From NCBI GenBank assembly GCA_963977675.1, contig CAXBPY010000010.1, positions 1-63,769 of the forward strand: DNA of 63,769 nt. The letters run 5' to 3'. The notes beneath the pieces were generated by a model, which was not told where the DNA came from, did not search any database, and saw nothing but the letters and a program-made list of their open reading frames with translations. Position 1 is the stretch's first letter; every line of letters begins with the position of its first letter. Below, one piece after another: positions 35,775-43,986 of the stretch. The stretch is from CAXBPY01 sp003455275 (lineage in GTDB: Bacteria; Bacteroidota; Bacteroidia; Chitinophagales; UBA10324). The translations under genes were made by a program, and so were the position numbers.

Positions 35775-36416
35775 TTAGTCCCTTTTCTGAGGACCCACAT
35801 AATAAAAAATGGTAATCCGCGCTGTGTCATTTTGAAAATCAATATTTTTAATTTCAGCCCGATGAATATCAAGTCCGGTTCTGCTCCGAAGATCAACAAG
35901 CAATGATTCATAGTTTTCCGGTCTTATGTTTTCTATTTTTTCATAGTTGATGATTTTATAATTCTCATTGCGCATCAACCAGAGATGTTCCATGGCGTAA
36001 ATCATTCCCACGATTACTACATTGGAGAAAAGAATTTCCGCCACACTCACTTTCTTAGTGCTAAGCGAATTCACCAATGCAATAGCGATGATAAGGAAGA
36101 GGTAAACCATTTCCTTGATAGGGATATCTTCTGTGCGGTATCGCAGAATACTGAATACAGCAAACAATCCAAATGCAACTCCGAATTCCATCTTTACATT
36201 ATTCATGATATACATGATGATGAAAATGATGCTGTTAAAAATGAAGTAGGTAAACAGATAATCCTTATTGCGATAAATAGGGAAGTAGATCAGTCGGACA
36301 ATAACAAATGTTATGAGGAAGTTGAATCCATAGCGGATCACAAGATCAAAAAAATCCGCTGAGTCAAATATTTTGTAATTGTGAATTTCAATTGCCTGAT
36401 TAAGCAGAAAGTGCAT
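35775..36416 (-). CDS. DUF4956 membrane protein
   Basis: A 213-aa protein with four hydrophobic helices between about 30 and 150 and a cytosolic C-terminal domain. The block GVAFGLFAVFSILRYRTEDI is the DUF4956 hallmark. DUF4956 genes are regularly found beside VTC-domain genes, as here: the reading frame overlaps the VTC gene by 17 nt, implying translational coupling. Role unknown; it may form the membrane part of a polyphosphate polymerase. Confidence 0.9.
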   Translation of the reverse strand: MHFLLNQAIEIHNYKIFDSADFFDLVIRYGFNFLITFVIVRLIYFPIYRNKDYLFTYFIFNSIIFIIMYIMNNVKMEFGVAFGLFAVFSILRYRTEDIPIKEMVYLFLIIAIALVNSLSTKKVSVAEILFSNVVIVGMIYAMEHLWLMRNENYKIINYEKIENIRPENYESLLVDLRSRTGLDIHRAEIKNIDFQNDTARITIFYYVGPQKRD

Positions 36417-37182
36417 GTTCTATTTTTTTTATGTTATGCAATTTGGTTTTAAAATTATTTCGCTTAAGCGAATCGTTGAGGAGCAATTCTCCTAATATGT
36501 ATTTGCTGACTGATGTGGGGTAAATTTTTTCTTCTTTCAGTTTTCTTGAAATCGGAGAAATGCCAGAATGCACATCCTGCTTTACTTCTGCCACTACCAG
36601 ATTGGGAAGAGAAATTTTATTTTCATTATTACGGAAACTCAGATCAATATCAATTGTCGCGCGCTCATAGGTTCGGGTGTTTACCAATGTCATCCGGTAA
36701 AAATCATTTCGTTGAATAGGGATTAGTAAATTGACATCCAGTCCGGCAGATAGTCCTTTCAGAACTTCTTTAGCCGCCTCATCCAGGTTATCCGGAATTT
36801 CACTACAACTGATTCTGTATTTCTCTGTTTTGTCTTTATTGTTTTTTTTCTTCACCTCAAAAAATGTAACTCCGCTGTCAGCATATTTCCTGTATCTCAC
36901 CTTTAGCCGGTTTGCTTTTTTGTTATGGTGCTCGTTAAAAAATTTGTAGTCACTTGTATCGAAATAAAGATTGTTGTATCGACTAAGCCGGACTCCTTTT
37001 ACTTCCAGAACGCGGTAATCATTTTTCACTAGTGTAAGAATTTCCAATAACCGCTCCGCTGAAAATATGTATTTAGTATCGAACCGATTCATTAATTCAA
37101 CACTATCCATTTCTGAAAGTGAAATAGATTGCATTTCATTTAAAGCTGTTCTGACTTTTGAAACAAATTCTTCGGTTAGCAT
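36400..37182 (-). CDS. VTC-domain (polyphosphate polymerase-like) protein
   Basis: A 260-aa cytosolic protein with the VTC triphosphate-tunnel fold that in yeast Vtc4 makes polyphosphate from ATP. Tunnel residues appear conserved: K37 in RFDTKYIF, R92/R96/R98 in NRLKVRYRKY, E109 and K111 in FFEVKKK, R174 in TYERATIDIDLSF, E199 and K201 in VVAEVK, K227 in VSKYILGE. The product seems catalytically competent, but the activity is inferred. Its ATG follows the lipoprotein stop directly. Confidence 0.9.
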   Translation of the reverse strand: MLTEEFVSKVRTALNEMQSISLSEMDSVELMNRFDTKYIFSAERLLEILTLVKNDYRVLEVKGVRLSRYNNLYFDTSDYKFFNEHHNKKANRLKVRYRKYADSGVTFFEVKKKNNKDKTEKYRISCSEIPDNLDEAAKEVLKGLSAGLDVNLLIPIQRNDFYRMTLVNTRTYERATIDIDLSFRNNENKISLPNLVVAEVKQDVHSGISPISRKLKEEKIYPTSVSKYILGELLLNDSLKRNNFKTKLHNIKKIEHALSA

Positions 37183-37581
37183 TTACTGCAGTCTTTCAAT
37201 TCTTATATCACCAACATTTAATGTCTGCTTGTTCGATGTAATTTCCACTTCCTTTTTTATTACCCTCTTCCCTCCATCACAATCTGTTCCATTGAGGCAA
37301 TCTTCATAAACAAACAGTGTATATTTTCCCTTCTTCAGATAAGGGAATCGAAAGGTGCCGTCGTAGCTGCTTTCAATTTTATCAGAGAAATAATTATCGC
37401 TTCCATAAATGATGTAAATATTTTCCTTTCCTGAATAAAAAGAATCTACAGGTGTAAAAGCATTATAGAGCGCTACAAAAATTTTTCCTTCAATAGCTGA
37501 TGTTCCGCCTGAGCCCGCCTGTTTTTTACAAGAAATACTTAAAAATAAAATTAAGACAAACCAAAGGCGTTGGAGTTTCAT
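37183..37581 (-). CDS. Small lipoprotein with carboxypeptidase-regulatory-like fold
   Basis: A 132-aa protein with a clear lipobox (FLSISC, Cys at about 18), so it is likely anchored in the outer or inner membrane. The mature part (IEGKIFVALYNAFTPVDSFY, then GTFRFPYLKKGKYTLFVYED) resembles a single transthyretin-like beta sandwich, common in Bacteroidota surface proteins. It lies 15 nt after the lamin-tail gene and abuts the VTC gene. Confidence 0.82.
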   Translation of the reverse strand: MKLQRLWFVLILFLSISCKKQAGSGGTSAIEGKIFVALYNAFTPVDSFYSGKENIYIIYGSDNYFSDKIESSYDGTFRFPYLKKGKYTLFVYEDCLNGTDCDGGKRVIKKEVEITSNKQTLNVGDIRIERLQ

Positions 37582-37596
37582 ATTAATTAGCGAAAA

Positions 37597-38892
37597 TTAT
37601 TTCTGAACAATCACTTTTATTGATTGCGATAAATTTCCTGAACTTATTCTGATAAAATAAATCCCGGGTTCAAGATCGCGCGTAGAAAATAAATGATTCC
37701 CATTGTATGCCGGTCTAAGTGCAACTTGTCTTCCCATCAAATCCAGAATTGAAATCATGTAATCATTTTTTGGATCGAGACCCACTAACTGGAATGAAAT
37801 AAAATCACTTGCCGGGTTTGAAAGAAGTGTCAGTGAAAATTCATTTCCGAAAACATTATTCACACCTTCATTGCAATCAGGGGCGTATGGCCATCCGGGA
37901 GAGCCTTCAAGACAGCCGGCAAACCAATTGTTACCATCATCCATTTTTCCATGTTCATCAAGCAGCTCCAGTGTATAACCGCCGCTGTCCGGTGTTGTGG
38001 GCCATGGTGCAGTATTATTATATAAAACTGAGAAATGAGTTTTACCATTTGGCTCTACCAATCTCAGAGCTTCACCTTTTGCTTTAAAAGCAAAATTGAA
38101 TGGGCCATTCAGATTCGTAACATTTGGATGGCGAGTCAAAAATTTTGCAAGATCAGCTGCAAGAACGCGATAGCCGTTTGCAGGGATAGAAACATTTGGA
38201 ATGATAAACTGATTTGAATCCTTACTGTCTTTCAGAATCCAACCATTCAGGTTAAATGGTGCAGAGGTTGTGTTGTGCAATTCAATCCAATCTCCTGCAT
38301 CTAAAAGAACAGCACTATTATAATTGATTTCACTAAAAACGATATCGGGGTTACAAGGAGTATAAGCGACTCCCGGAGAACCAAACATGCAGCCATCAAA
38401 CCAATTTGAAGGATCATTTGGAGTTCCTGCGTAGTTTCCATTCTCAAGGGTTCTCCCCCATCCATCGCATCCTTTCGGCCAAGGCAATGTGTCGAAGTAT
38501 GTTACTTCATATTGAATGGCGCTTGCAGCATTCAGTAACTGAAGATGATCAGTAGTGTTATCAAGGTCCAGGTTGCTTGGGCCAATCAAATTACTAATAC
38601 CGGGATGAATTGAATTAAACTTAACCAGGTCTTGCGCCACTACGAGGTACGCATGAGAAGACAGATTAGTGCCGGAAGGAAGAGTATAGGAAGCTGCAAG
38701 TGAATTTTGAATTTTCCATCCTGTAATGTCAATTGACGCATTCGTTGTGTTGTAAAGTTCAACCCAGTTTCCTGAGTTAACCGTTGAGTCCGAATTGTAA
38801 TTTATCTCAGAGAACACAACAGACTGAGCTGAGAGTCTGGTCGCAAAAATTATCAGAATCAATGTAACGATTCTGGTTGTCTGAATTTTCAT
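37597..38892 (-). CDS. Secreted protein with two lamin-tail domains and T9SS tail
   Basis: A 431-aa exported protein: signal peptide (near RLSAQ), two lamin-tail (LTD) domains (about 22-165 and 180-335), each opening with VFSEINYNS and containing WVELYNTT or WIELHNTT and a GDNWFAG-like end, then a T9SS type A tail (LSNPASDFISFQL, ILDLMGRQVA, EPGIYFIRISSG). LTDs are immunoglobulin-like adhesion modules often found beside CotH-like or VTC genes in bacteria. It is the first gene of the five-gene operon. Confidence 0.9.
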   Translation of the reverse strand: MKIQTTRIVTLILIIFATRLSAQSVVFSEINYNSDSTVNSGNWVELYNTTNASIDITGWKIQNSLAASYTLPSGTNLSSHAYLVVAQDLVKFNSIHPGISNLIGPSNLDLDNTTDHLQLLNAASAIQYEVTYFDTLPWPKGCDGWGRTLENGNYAGTPNDPSNWFDGCMFGSPGVAYTPCNPDIVFSEINYNSAVLLDAGDWIELHNTTSAPFNLNGWILKDSKDSNQFIIPNVSIPANGYRVLAADLAKFLTRHPNVTNLNGPFNFAFKAKGEALRLVEPNGKTHFSVLYNNTAPWPTTPDSGGYTLELLDEHGKMDDGNNWFAGCLEGSPGWPYAPDCNEGVNNVFGNEFSLTLLSNPASDFISFQLVGLDPKNDYMISILDLMGRQVALRPAYNGNHLFSTRDLEPGIYFIRISSGNLSQSIKVIVQK

Positions 38893-38960
38893 CAGTAGTT
38901 GTTTTAGGTGGCGCGAAATTATGTAAAGAATGTTTCAAAGAAAGAAACTAGTTATACTTC

Positions 38961-39344
38961 CTACAAATGGTCGTACAGGTTTGCAGAGAATTTATAAGAC
39001 AAATAAGTTGATAGCAATCCTACAATTACACTTGTCATTGTATAAACCACGGCTATTGCTATTTGCCCTTCACGAAAAAGCTGAACCCCTTCAAATGAGA
39101 AAGCAGAAAATGTAGTAAACCCGCCAAGAATTCCGGTGGTGAAAAATAATTTCCATTCGTCAGCAAGATTGTGCCTTTCCATCATCACATAGGCAAGTCC
39201 AATAAGTGAGCAGCCAATTATGTTTACTGTAAATGTTGCCCATGGAAATACGCCAGAAATTTTTTCTTTTATTAATAAACTCAACAGGTAACGCGACACA
39301 CCTCCAATAAAACTTCCTGTTCCAACCATCAATATTATTTTCAT
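38961..39344 (-). CDS. crcB: Fluoride exporter CrcB/Fluc
   Basis: A 127-aa, four-helix fluoride channel of the Fluc family. Marks: GSFIGGVSRYLL near residue 10, the central break with PWATFTVNIIGCSLIG, and GGFTTFSAFSFEG near 75, which carries the Phe residues of the pore. Two subunits form the working antiparallel dimer. No fluoride riboswitch consensus is visible upstream. Confidence 0.95.
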   Translation of the reverse strand: MKIILMVGTGSFIGGVSRYLLSLLIKEKISGVFPWATFTVNIIGCSLIGLAYVMMERHNLADEWKLFFTTGILGGFTTFSAFSFEGVQLFREGQIAIAVVYTMTSVIVGLLSTYLSYKFSANLYDHL

Positions 39345-39440
39345 GGCAGTAAATATGTAAGCAAAATTTTTTTTTGTAAAAAACTATGCTGAGAAGTAAG
39401 ACTAAAAATTTGATAGATACTACAGACTTAATTTCAACAG

Positions 39441-39448
39441 TATGTTTG
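39441..39448 (+). promoter_or_regulatory. Possible -7 element
   Basis: TATGTTTG fits TAnnTTTG exactly and ends 18 nt before the ATG at 39467; no good -33 element at the usual spacing. Confidence 0.3.
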
Positions 39449-39466
39449 ATCAAAATAAATTATTGA

Positions 39467-40231
39467 ATGGAAGAACTTCTGGATGAACTTCAGTTATCTA
39501 ACCAAAACGCTGGCCCGCTGGCCGATGGTTATTACAGAAATAAGCAGGATGGATATAAAAAAGTAAGTCGCAAAATTTTTCTCAGAAGCACTCCAAGAAT
39601 TTTTCTGATTATGAGTTTTGTTGTTTTAACAAGCCTTTATTCAAACTCATTTGACCTGGATGCCTTTGTTACAACTTTGCCCTTGGTTCTTATCCTGTTT
39701 TCAATAGTGATCGTTCTTGCAATCAGAAATCAGAAAAAAGTTTTTGAGAGTTATTTATTGTATATATCCCCTGATTCCATAATACGGGAGCAGCTTAATA
39801 CACCAACAGCAGAGATTCTGCATAAGGATGTTCAGGAAATTATTAAAGATAAAAGCGGTATCATCCTGATCAAAGGGAAATCTGTTTATGACAGAATCAT
39901 TATCTCAGATCAAATTGATAATTCAGAAATACTTGAAGAATCGCTTCAAAAAATAAAGCCAATCGTTTCCAAAAAATGGGTATCCGGATTCGTCTGGCTT
40001 CAGTTGTTATTTAATGTGATATCGTTTTTGGCACTAGGTGTATTTTACAAAAGTGAGGAAAAAATTTTCGTCTTAATTAGTGCAACTGTTTTAGCCGGAA
40101 TTTCAATCTGGACAATTATATCTTACCAACGAAGCAAGAACATTTCTTACGGCAGAAAAAACAATGTTATTCTAACAGGAATTTTTTTGTTATTCATTAT
40201 TACAATGACCTTATACCGCCTTTCAACTTAA
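39467..40231 (+). CDS. Hypothetical membrane protein, two helix pairs with a PH-like loop
   Basis: A 254-aa protein that I do not recognise. Two hydrophobic helices (about 45-60 and 67-85) are followed by a soluble region with alternating beta strands (YLLYISPDSIIREQLNTPTA, then GIILIKGKSVYDRIIISD) that looks like a bacterial PH or YcxB-like module, and another pair of helices (about 175-195 and 200-220) plus a C-terminal one. The layout is shared by small membrane proteins of unknown role. It stands alone between crcB and a symporter gene. Confidence 0.7.
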   Translation: MEELLDELQLSNQNAGPLADGYYRNKQDGYKKVSRKIFLRSTPRIFLIMSFVVLTSLYSNSFDLDAFVTTLPLVLILFSIVIVLAIRNQKKVFESYLLYISPDSIIREQLNTPTAEILHKDVQEIIKDKSGIILIKGKSVYDRIIISDQIDNSEILEESLQKIKPIVSKKWVSGFVWLQLLFNVISFLALGVFYKSEEKIFVLISATVLAGISIWTIISYQRSKNISYGRKNNVILTGIFLLFIITMTLYRLST

Positions 40232-40321
40232 ATGAATTTATTCTGAAAGTACAGTTACAGGATTTCTATTTAACAAATAGAAAAATCAGATCAAAAAATT
40301 TCTATTCTTTTCTTTGTGTCA

Positions 40322-41542
40322 ATGAAGAAAATTAATCTGACTACACAAATCATCATTGCCATGATCGCCGGAATGATGACAGGATATTTTTGCCGACAAG
40401 CATACGCAAATCCGGAAGACCGTAAAGCCTTTGCTGACAATATTCAAATCCTGAGTACCATTTTTCTTAGCTTGATTAAAATGATTATTGCTCCCCTTGT
40501 ATTCAGTCTTCTTTTAACAGGGATAGCGAAAGTTGGCGATTTCAAAACTGTAGGAAGAATTGGATTGAAAACACTTACATATTTCATGAGCGCAACGCTA
40601 ATGGCTTTGCTTACAGGATTACTCATAGTAAATATTTTTCACCCCGGCGATGCCCTCCATCTTGAAAATGCCGATGTAACAAAAGAGGTTTCATCATCCG
40701 CAATAAACCTCCATGATTTTATCATGCATATTTTCCCAACAAGTATCGCAGATGCGATGGCGAAAAATGAAATTCTTCCGATCATCATTTTTGTTTTGTT
40801 CTTTGCAATTGCCACCGCTTCGATAGGCGAGAAAGGAAAAATCATTATTGATTTTTTTGATGCAATAGGACATGTAATGTTGAAAGTAACCGGCTATGTA
40901 ATGAAAGTAGCGCCAGTTGGGGTTTTCGGAGCAACGGCTGCAGTTATCACTTTGCAGGGCCTTCAGGTTTTATCTGGCTACGCCAAAATCATCGCTTGTT
41001 TTTTTGGCGGATTAATTCTATTCGTGCTTCTGCTTTTTATCCTCTGCAGTCTTCTAAGAATTAATTTTTTCAAATTGCTTGCTCATGTACGCGAGCCAAT
41101 GTTGCTAGCATTTACAACCGCCAGCAGCGAAGCAGCGATGCCTAAAACAATTCTTGGTCTTGAAAGGTTTGGAGTAAGCAACAGAATAGTAAGTTTCGTT
41201 TTACCGCTTGGTTATTCTTTCAATCTTGATGGCAGTATTCTTTACATGATTTTTGCGACCATAAGTATTTCACAGGCCTATCATATGAACATTCCGTTTT
41301 CCCAGCAAGTATTGATGATGTTAATATTAATGATTACCAGCAAGGGAGTTGCAGGGGTCCCGAGAGCAAGCCTTGTTGTAATAGCAGGAACGCTCTCAAT
41401 GTTCGGAATTCCGGCTGAAGGATTAACCCTGTTACTTGGAGTAGACTGGCTTTTCGATATGGGGCGATCAGGAATTAATGTTGTAGGAAATGCGGTGGCA
41501 AGTTGTGTGGTGAGCAAGTGGGAAAAAGAATCTGCCACTTAA
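40322..41542 (+). CDS. Dicarboxylate/amino acid:cation symporter (DAACS family)
   Basis: A 406-aa transporter of the GltP/DctA family that takes up glutamate, aspartate or C4-dicarboxylates with Na+ or H+. Seen: the first helix LTTQIIIAMIAGMMTGYFC, LIKMIIAPLVFSLLLTGIA, the helical-hairpin Ser-rich loop FTTASSEAAMPKTI, GYSFNLDGSILYM, and the last block DWLFDMGRSGINVVGNAVAS. I use the ATG at 40322 rather than the GTG two codons upstream. Monocistronic; the exact substrate is uncertain. Confidence 0.93.
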   Translation: MKKINLTTQIIIAMIAGMMTGYFCRQAYANPEDRKAFADNIQILSTIFLSLIKMIIAPLVFSLLLTGIAKVGDFKTVGRIGLKTLTYFMSATLMALLTGLLIVNIFHPGDALHLENADVTKEVSSSAINLHDFIMHIFPTSIADAMAKNEILPIIIFVLFFAIATASIGEKGKIIIDFFDAIGHVMLKVTGYVMKVAPVGVFGATAAVITLQGLQVLSGYAKIIACFFGGLILFVLLLFILCSLLRINFFKLLAHVREPMLLAFTTASSEAAMPKTILGLERFGVSNRIVSFVLPLGYSFNLDGSILYMIFATISISQAYHMNIPFSQQVLMMLILMITSKGVAGVPRASLVVIAGTLSMFGIPAEGLTLLLGVDWLFDMGRSGINVVGNAVASCVVSKWEKESAT

Positions 41543-41581
41543 ATATTTAGCCTGAAAAAAAAATCAGAAAAAATTTTATGA

Positions 41582-43825
41582 CTATCTGATTAAAGTCACA
41601 TTCCCCTCCTTGATATATTCTGTCGCATCTCCTTCAATCGAATAAGTGATTCGATAAACATAAACCCCCATTGCACAAATTCTTTTTTTCAAATCAAGAC
41701 CATCCCATTCAGCATCAGGTGAGTCATAAACCAGTTGTCCCCACCTGTTATAAAGACGGCACTGATTAATTGTTACAGCTTCTCCTATGAATACACTGAA
41801 GAAATCATTATAGCTGTCATCGTTTGGCGTAAAGGCATTCGGAACATAAAAATATGTAGTAGGGTTTACACAAATAACGACATCATCTGTATCGCTACAC
41901 CCGCTTCCTATTTCAGAAACGATAAGTGTGTAGGTTGCTGTTTGAGATGGAGATAAATAAGGATTTGGTGTTGAGCCTGAATTCATTTCAACATCAGGTA
42001 ACCATGAATAATAGAAATTACCGGACTGTGAAACTGTAGAACCAAGAAGTATGGATTCTCCATGAACAACACAGGTATCGCTTCCCGCATCAATTGTAAA
42101 TTGTGGATTTGAACCAATAGTGTCAGAACCTGAAACAGTACATCCATTTGCATCGCTTACAATCAGAGAGTAATTTCCAGGAGAGAGATTAGAAATCAGC
42201 GGAGTAATAGCTCCTGCAGGATTTACCCACAAATAAAAATATTGAGGAGTTCCACCAGATGCAATCGTATTTATAGTTCCATCGGTTGCAGTTGGGCATG
42301 AAGTGTTTTGACCAATCAGCTGTGCTGTTAAAATTTCAGGTTGATGAACCGTATCAATTTTTGATCCTGTACATCCGTTAACATCAGTTATAGTAACAGA
42401 GTAATTACCTGCTGCCACGCCGTTAAGCGAATCGTTATTAGACAATCCGGTGCTCCACAAAGAAGTGTAAGGAAGCGTTGCATTCTGCTGAGATAATACT
42501 AGCGAGCCATCTAAGAATCCAAAACAAGAAACAGGTTGCTCCTGAAGGTTAACAATTATAGCAGGAGGTTGAGACACCACACCATTTCCTAATAAAGTAC
42601 ATTGATTTGCATCAGTTATTGTAACTGAAAAATTACCTGCACAGAGATTTTGTTCTAATGCCAGAGCATTGCCGCTAGCCCAATTATAACTATATGGCGG
42701 TGTTCCCTGAGATGCCTGTGCATTCAGTGTTCCATCACAGCCACCATTACAGGTGGTTGGTGTTGACACCACATTTACTGAAACGCCTGGTGGTTCTGTT
42801 ACTGTAAAGCTCGCACTTGAAGTACAGGAATTTATATCTGTTACAGTTACAGAATAATTTCCAGCACAAACATTCGCAAGATTCTGAGTGATTGCAAATG
42901 GAGTCCACAAGTAAGAATAATTTGGGGTTCCGCCTAAAGGGCTAACAGTAATAGATCCATCGCAATAGCCTAAACAGGTAGCGTTCGTTACATTCGTATT
43001 CAGGGCATATGGTAAAGGCATTTGAAGAACTACGGATGAAGTATCGGCGCATCCATTGATATCTGTTACTGTTGCATAATAAGTTCCTGCGCTTAATCCT
43101 GATTGATTACTTGTAGTTCCGGCTATATTCCATGCATAGGTGTATGGGGCGGTACCACCAGTTACAATAGCATCCGCTGAACCGTTATTATTCAAACATC
43201 CGGGGTCAGTTGGAGTAATTGAAATATTTAAGCCATTGCAATTAGGGACGCATGTGGCAGTGCTTAAAGAAAATGGTATGCCCGGACAACTTGCAAAATT
43301 CCACGAACCACAAGTTCCATCACCCATAGCGGTAACAGTAACTGAAAGATCAGGGTTGGAACAAGTAGGATTAACAGTGAGAGAAAAACACAAACTCCAG
43401 GCACAAGTTCCGGTTGAGGTATAATCTCCATAATCATTTCCACCAAGATTATCAGGATCAAAATATCTGTCATAATAAAATCCGGGGCCGAATGTTGTTC
43501 CATTCGCAGAACTAGTACTGCTTGTCTGAAAATTCCATGATCCCTGTCCATCACAAGAATTTGGTGCGGTTATAGGTGTCAGTGAAGTTGCGTCCCATCC
43601 TCCGCCAAAATTTATTTCAAAACCATCAATCCAATTAGATGACAGTTGCAGGAAATCTGTCATTGTATAACAGAAAACTATAGTGGTTCCGCTTTGATAG
43701 GTATTAAATGAAGGAGGTGGTGTTGAAGTGGATGACTCTGTTTGTGCGCATTGACCGAATACATATGAAGTGCAAGGATTCATAAGTAAAATCAGCATCA
43801 ATAAAATATAGCGCAGTTGTTTCAC
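41582..43825 (-). CDS. SprB-repeat surface protein with type B (CHU_C-like) T9SS tail
   Basis: A 747-aa surface protein: GTG start and signal peptide (near YVFGQ), an N-terminal Cys-rich domain (about 30-195), five SprB repeats (about 205-560), each with C-x5-DG and GGTPPYSYxW-type blocks and NITDxNGC ends, a short Ig-like module, and the gliding-motility-type tail NAFTPNDDSYNDFF with RLYNRWGQLVYDS. SprB-repeat proteins are T9SS-delivered adhesins; gliding cannot be inferred from one gene. Confidence 0.92.
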   Translation of the reverse strand: MKQLRYILLMLILLMNPCTSYVFGQCAQTESSTSTPPPSFNTYQSGTTIVFCYTMTDFLQLSSNWIDGFEINFGGGWDATSLTPITAPNSCDGQGSWNFQTSSTSSANGTTFGPGFYYDRYFDPDNLGGNDYGDYTSTGTCAWSLCFSLTVNPTCSNPDLSVTVTAMGDGTCGSWNFASCPGIPFSLSTATCVPNCNGLNISITPTDPGCLNNNGSADAIVTGGTAPYTYAWNIAGTTSNQSGLSAGTYYATVTDINGCADTSSVVLQMPLPYALNTNVTNATCLGYCDGSITVSPLGGTPNYSYLWTPFAITQNLANVCAGNYSVTVTDINSCTSSASFTVTEPPGVSVNVVSTPTTCNGGCDGTLNAQASQGTPPYSYNWASGNALALEQNLCAGNFSVTITDANQCTLLGNGVVSQPPAIIVNLQEQPVSCFGFLDGSLVLSQQNATLPYTSLWSTGLSNNDSLNGVAAGNYSVTITDVNGCTGSKIDTVHQPEILTAQLIGQNTSCPTATDGTINTIASGGTPQYFYLWVNPAGAITPLISNLSPGNYSLIVSDANGCTVSGSDTIGSNPQFTIDAGSDTCVVHGESILLGSTVSQSGNFYYSWLPDVEMNSGSTPNPYLSPSQTATYTLIVSEIGSGCSDTDDVVICVNPTTYFYVPNAFTPNDDSYNDFFSVFIGEAVTINQCRLYNRWGQLVYDSPDAEWDGLDLKKRICAMGVYVYRITYSIEGDATEYIKEGNVTLIR

Positions 43826-43933
43826 TTTTTTTTGAAATTAATTTGCGAACATAAAAGTAAGATACAATTTAAAGCTAACTTCTTTATTCACAGGTCTTCT
43901 TACTTCTTTAAACTAAAAGTGTTCGAAAATAAA

Positions 43934-43967
43934 AACTCCCTCCTAAATTGGCTTTCAAGAGGGAGTT
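43934..43967 (-). terminator. Rho-independent terminator
   Basis: AACTCCCTC and GAGGGAGTT (9-bp stem, 16-nt loop); on the minus strand T-rich DNA follows. It lies about 20 nt after the stop of the 911-aa secreted protein. Confidence 0.75.
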
Positions 43968-43986
43968 CAATAAAATCAATTTAATC

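Noticed and set aside
39345..39466. Fluoride riboswitch upstream of crcB
   Set aside because: No conserved GGNGATGG core or pseudoknot partner is visible.
41543..41581. Short CTGA/TCAG pair between convergent genes as a terminator
   Set aside because: Only 4-bp arms around an A run; too weak.
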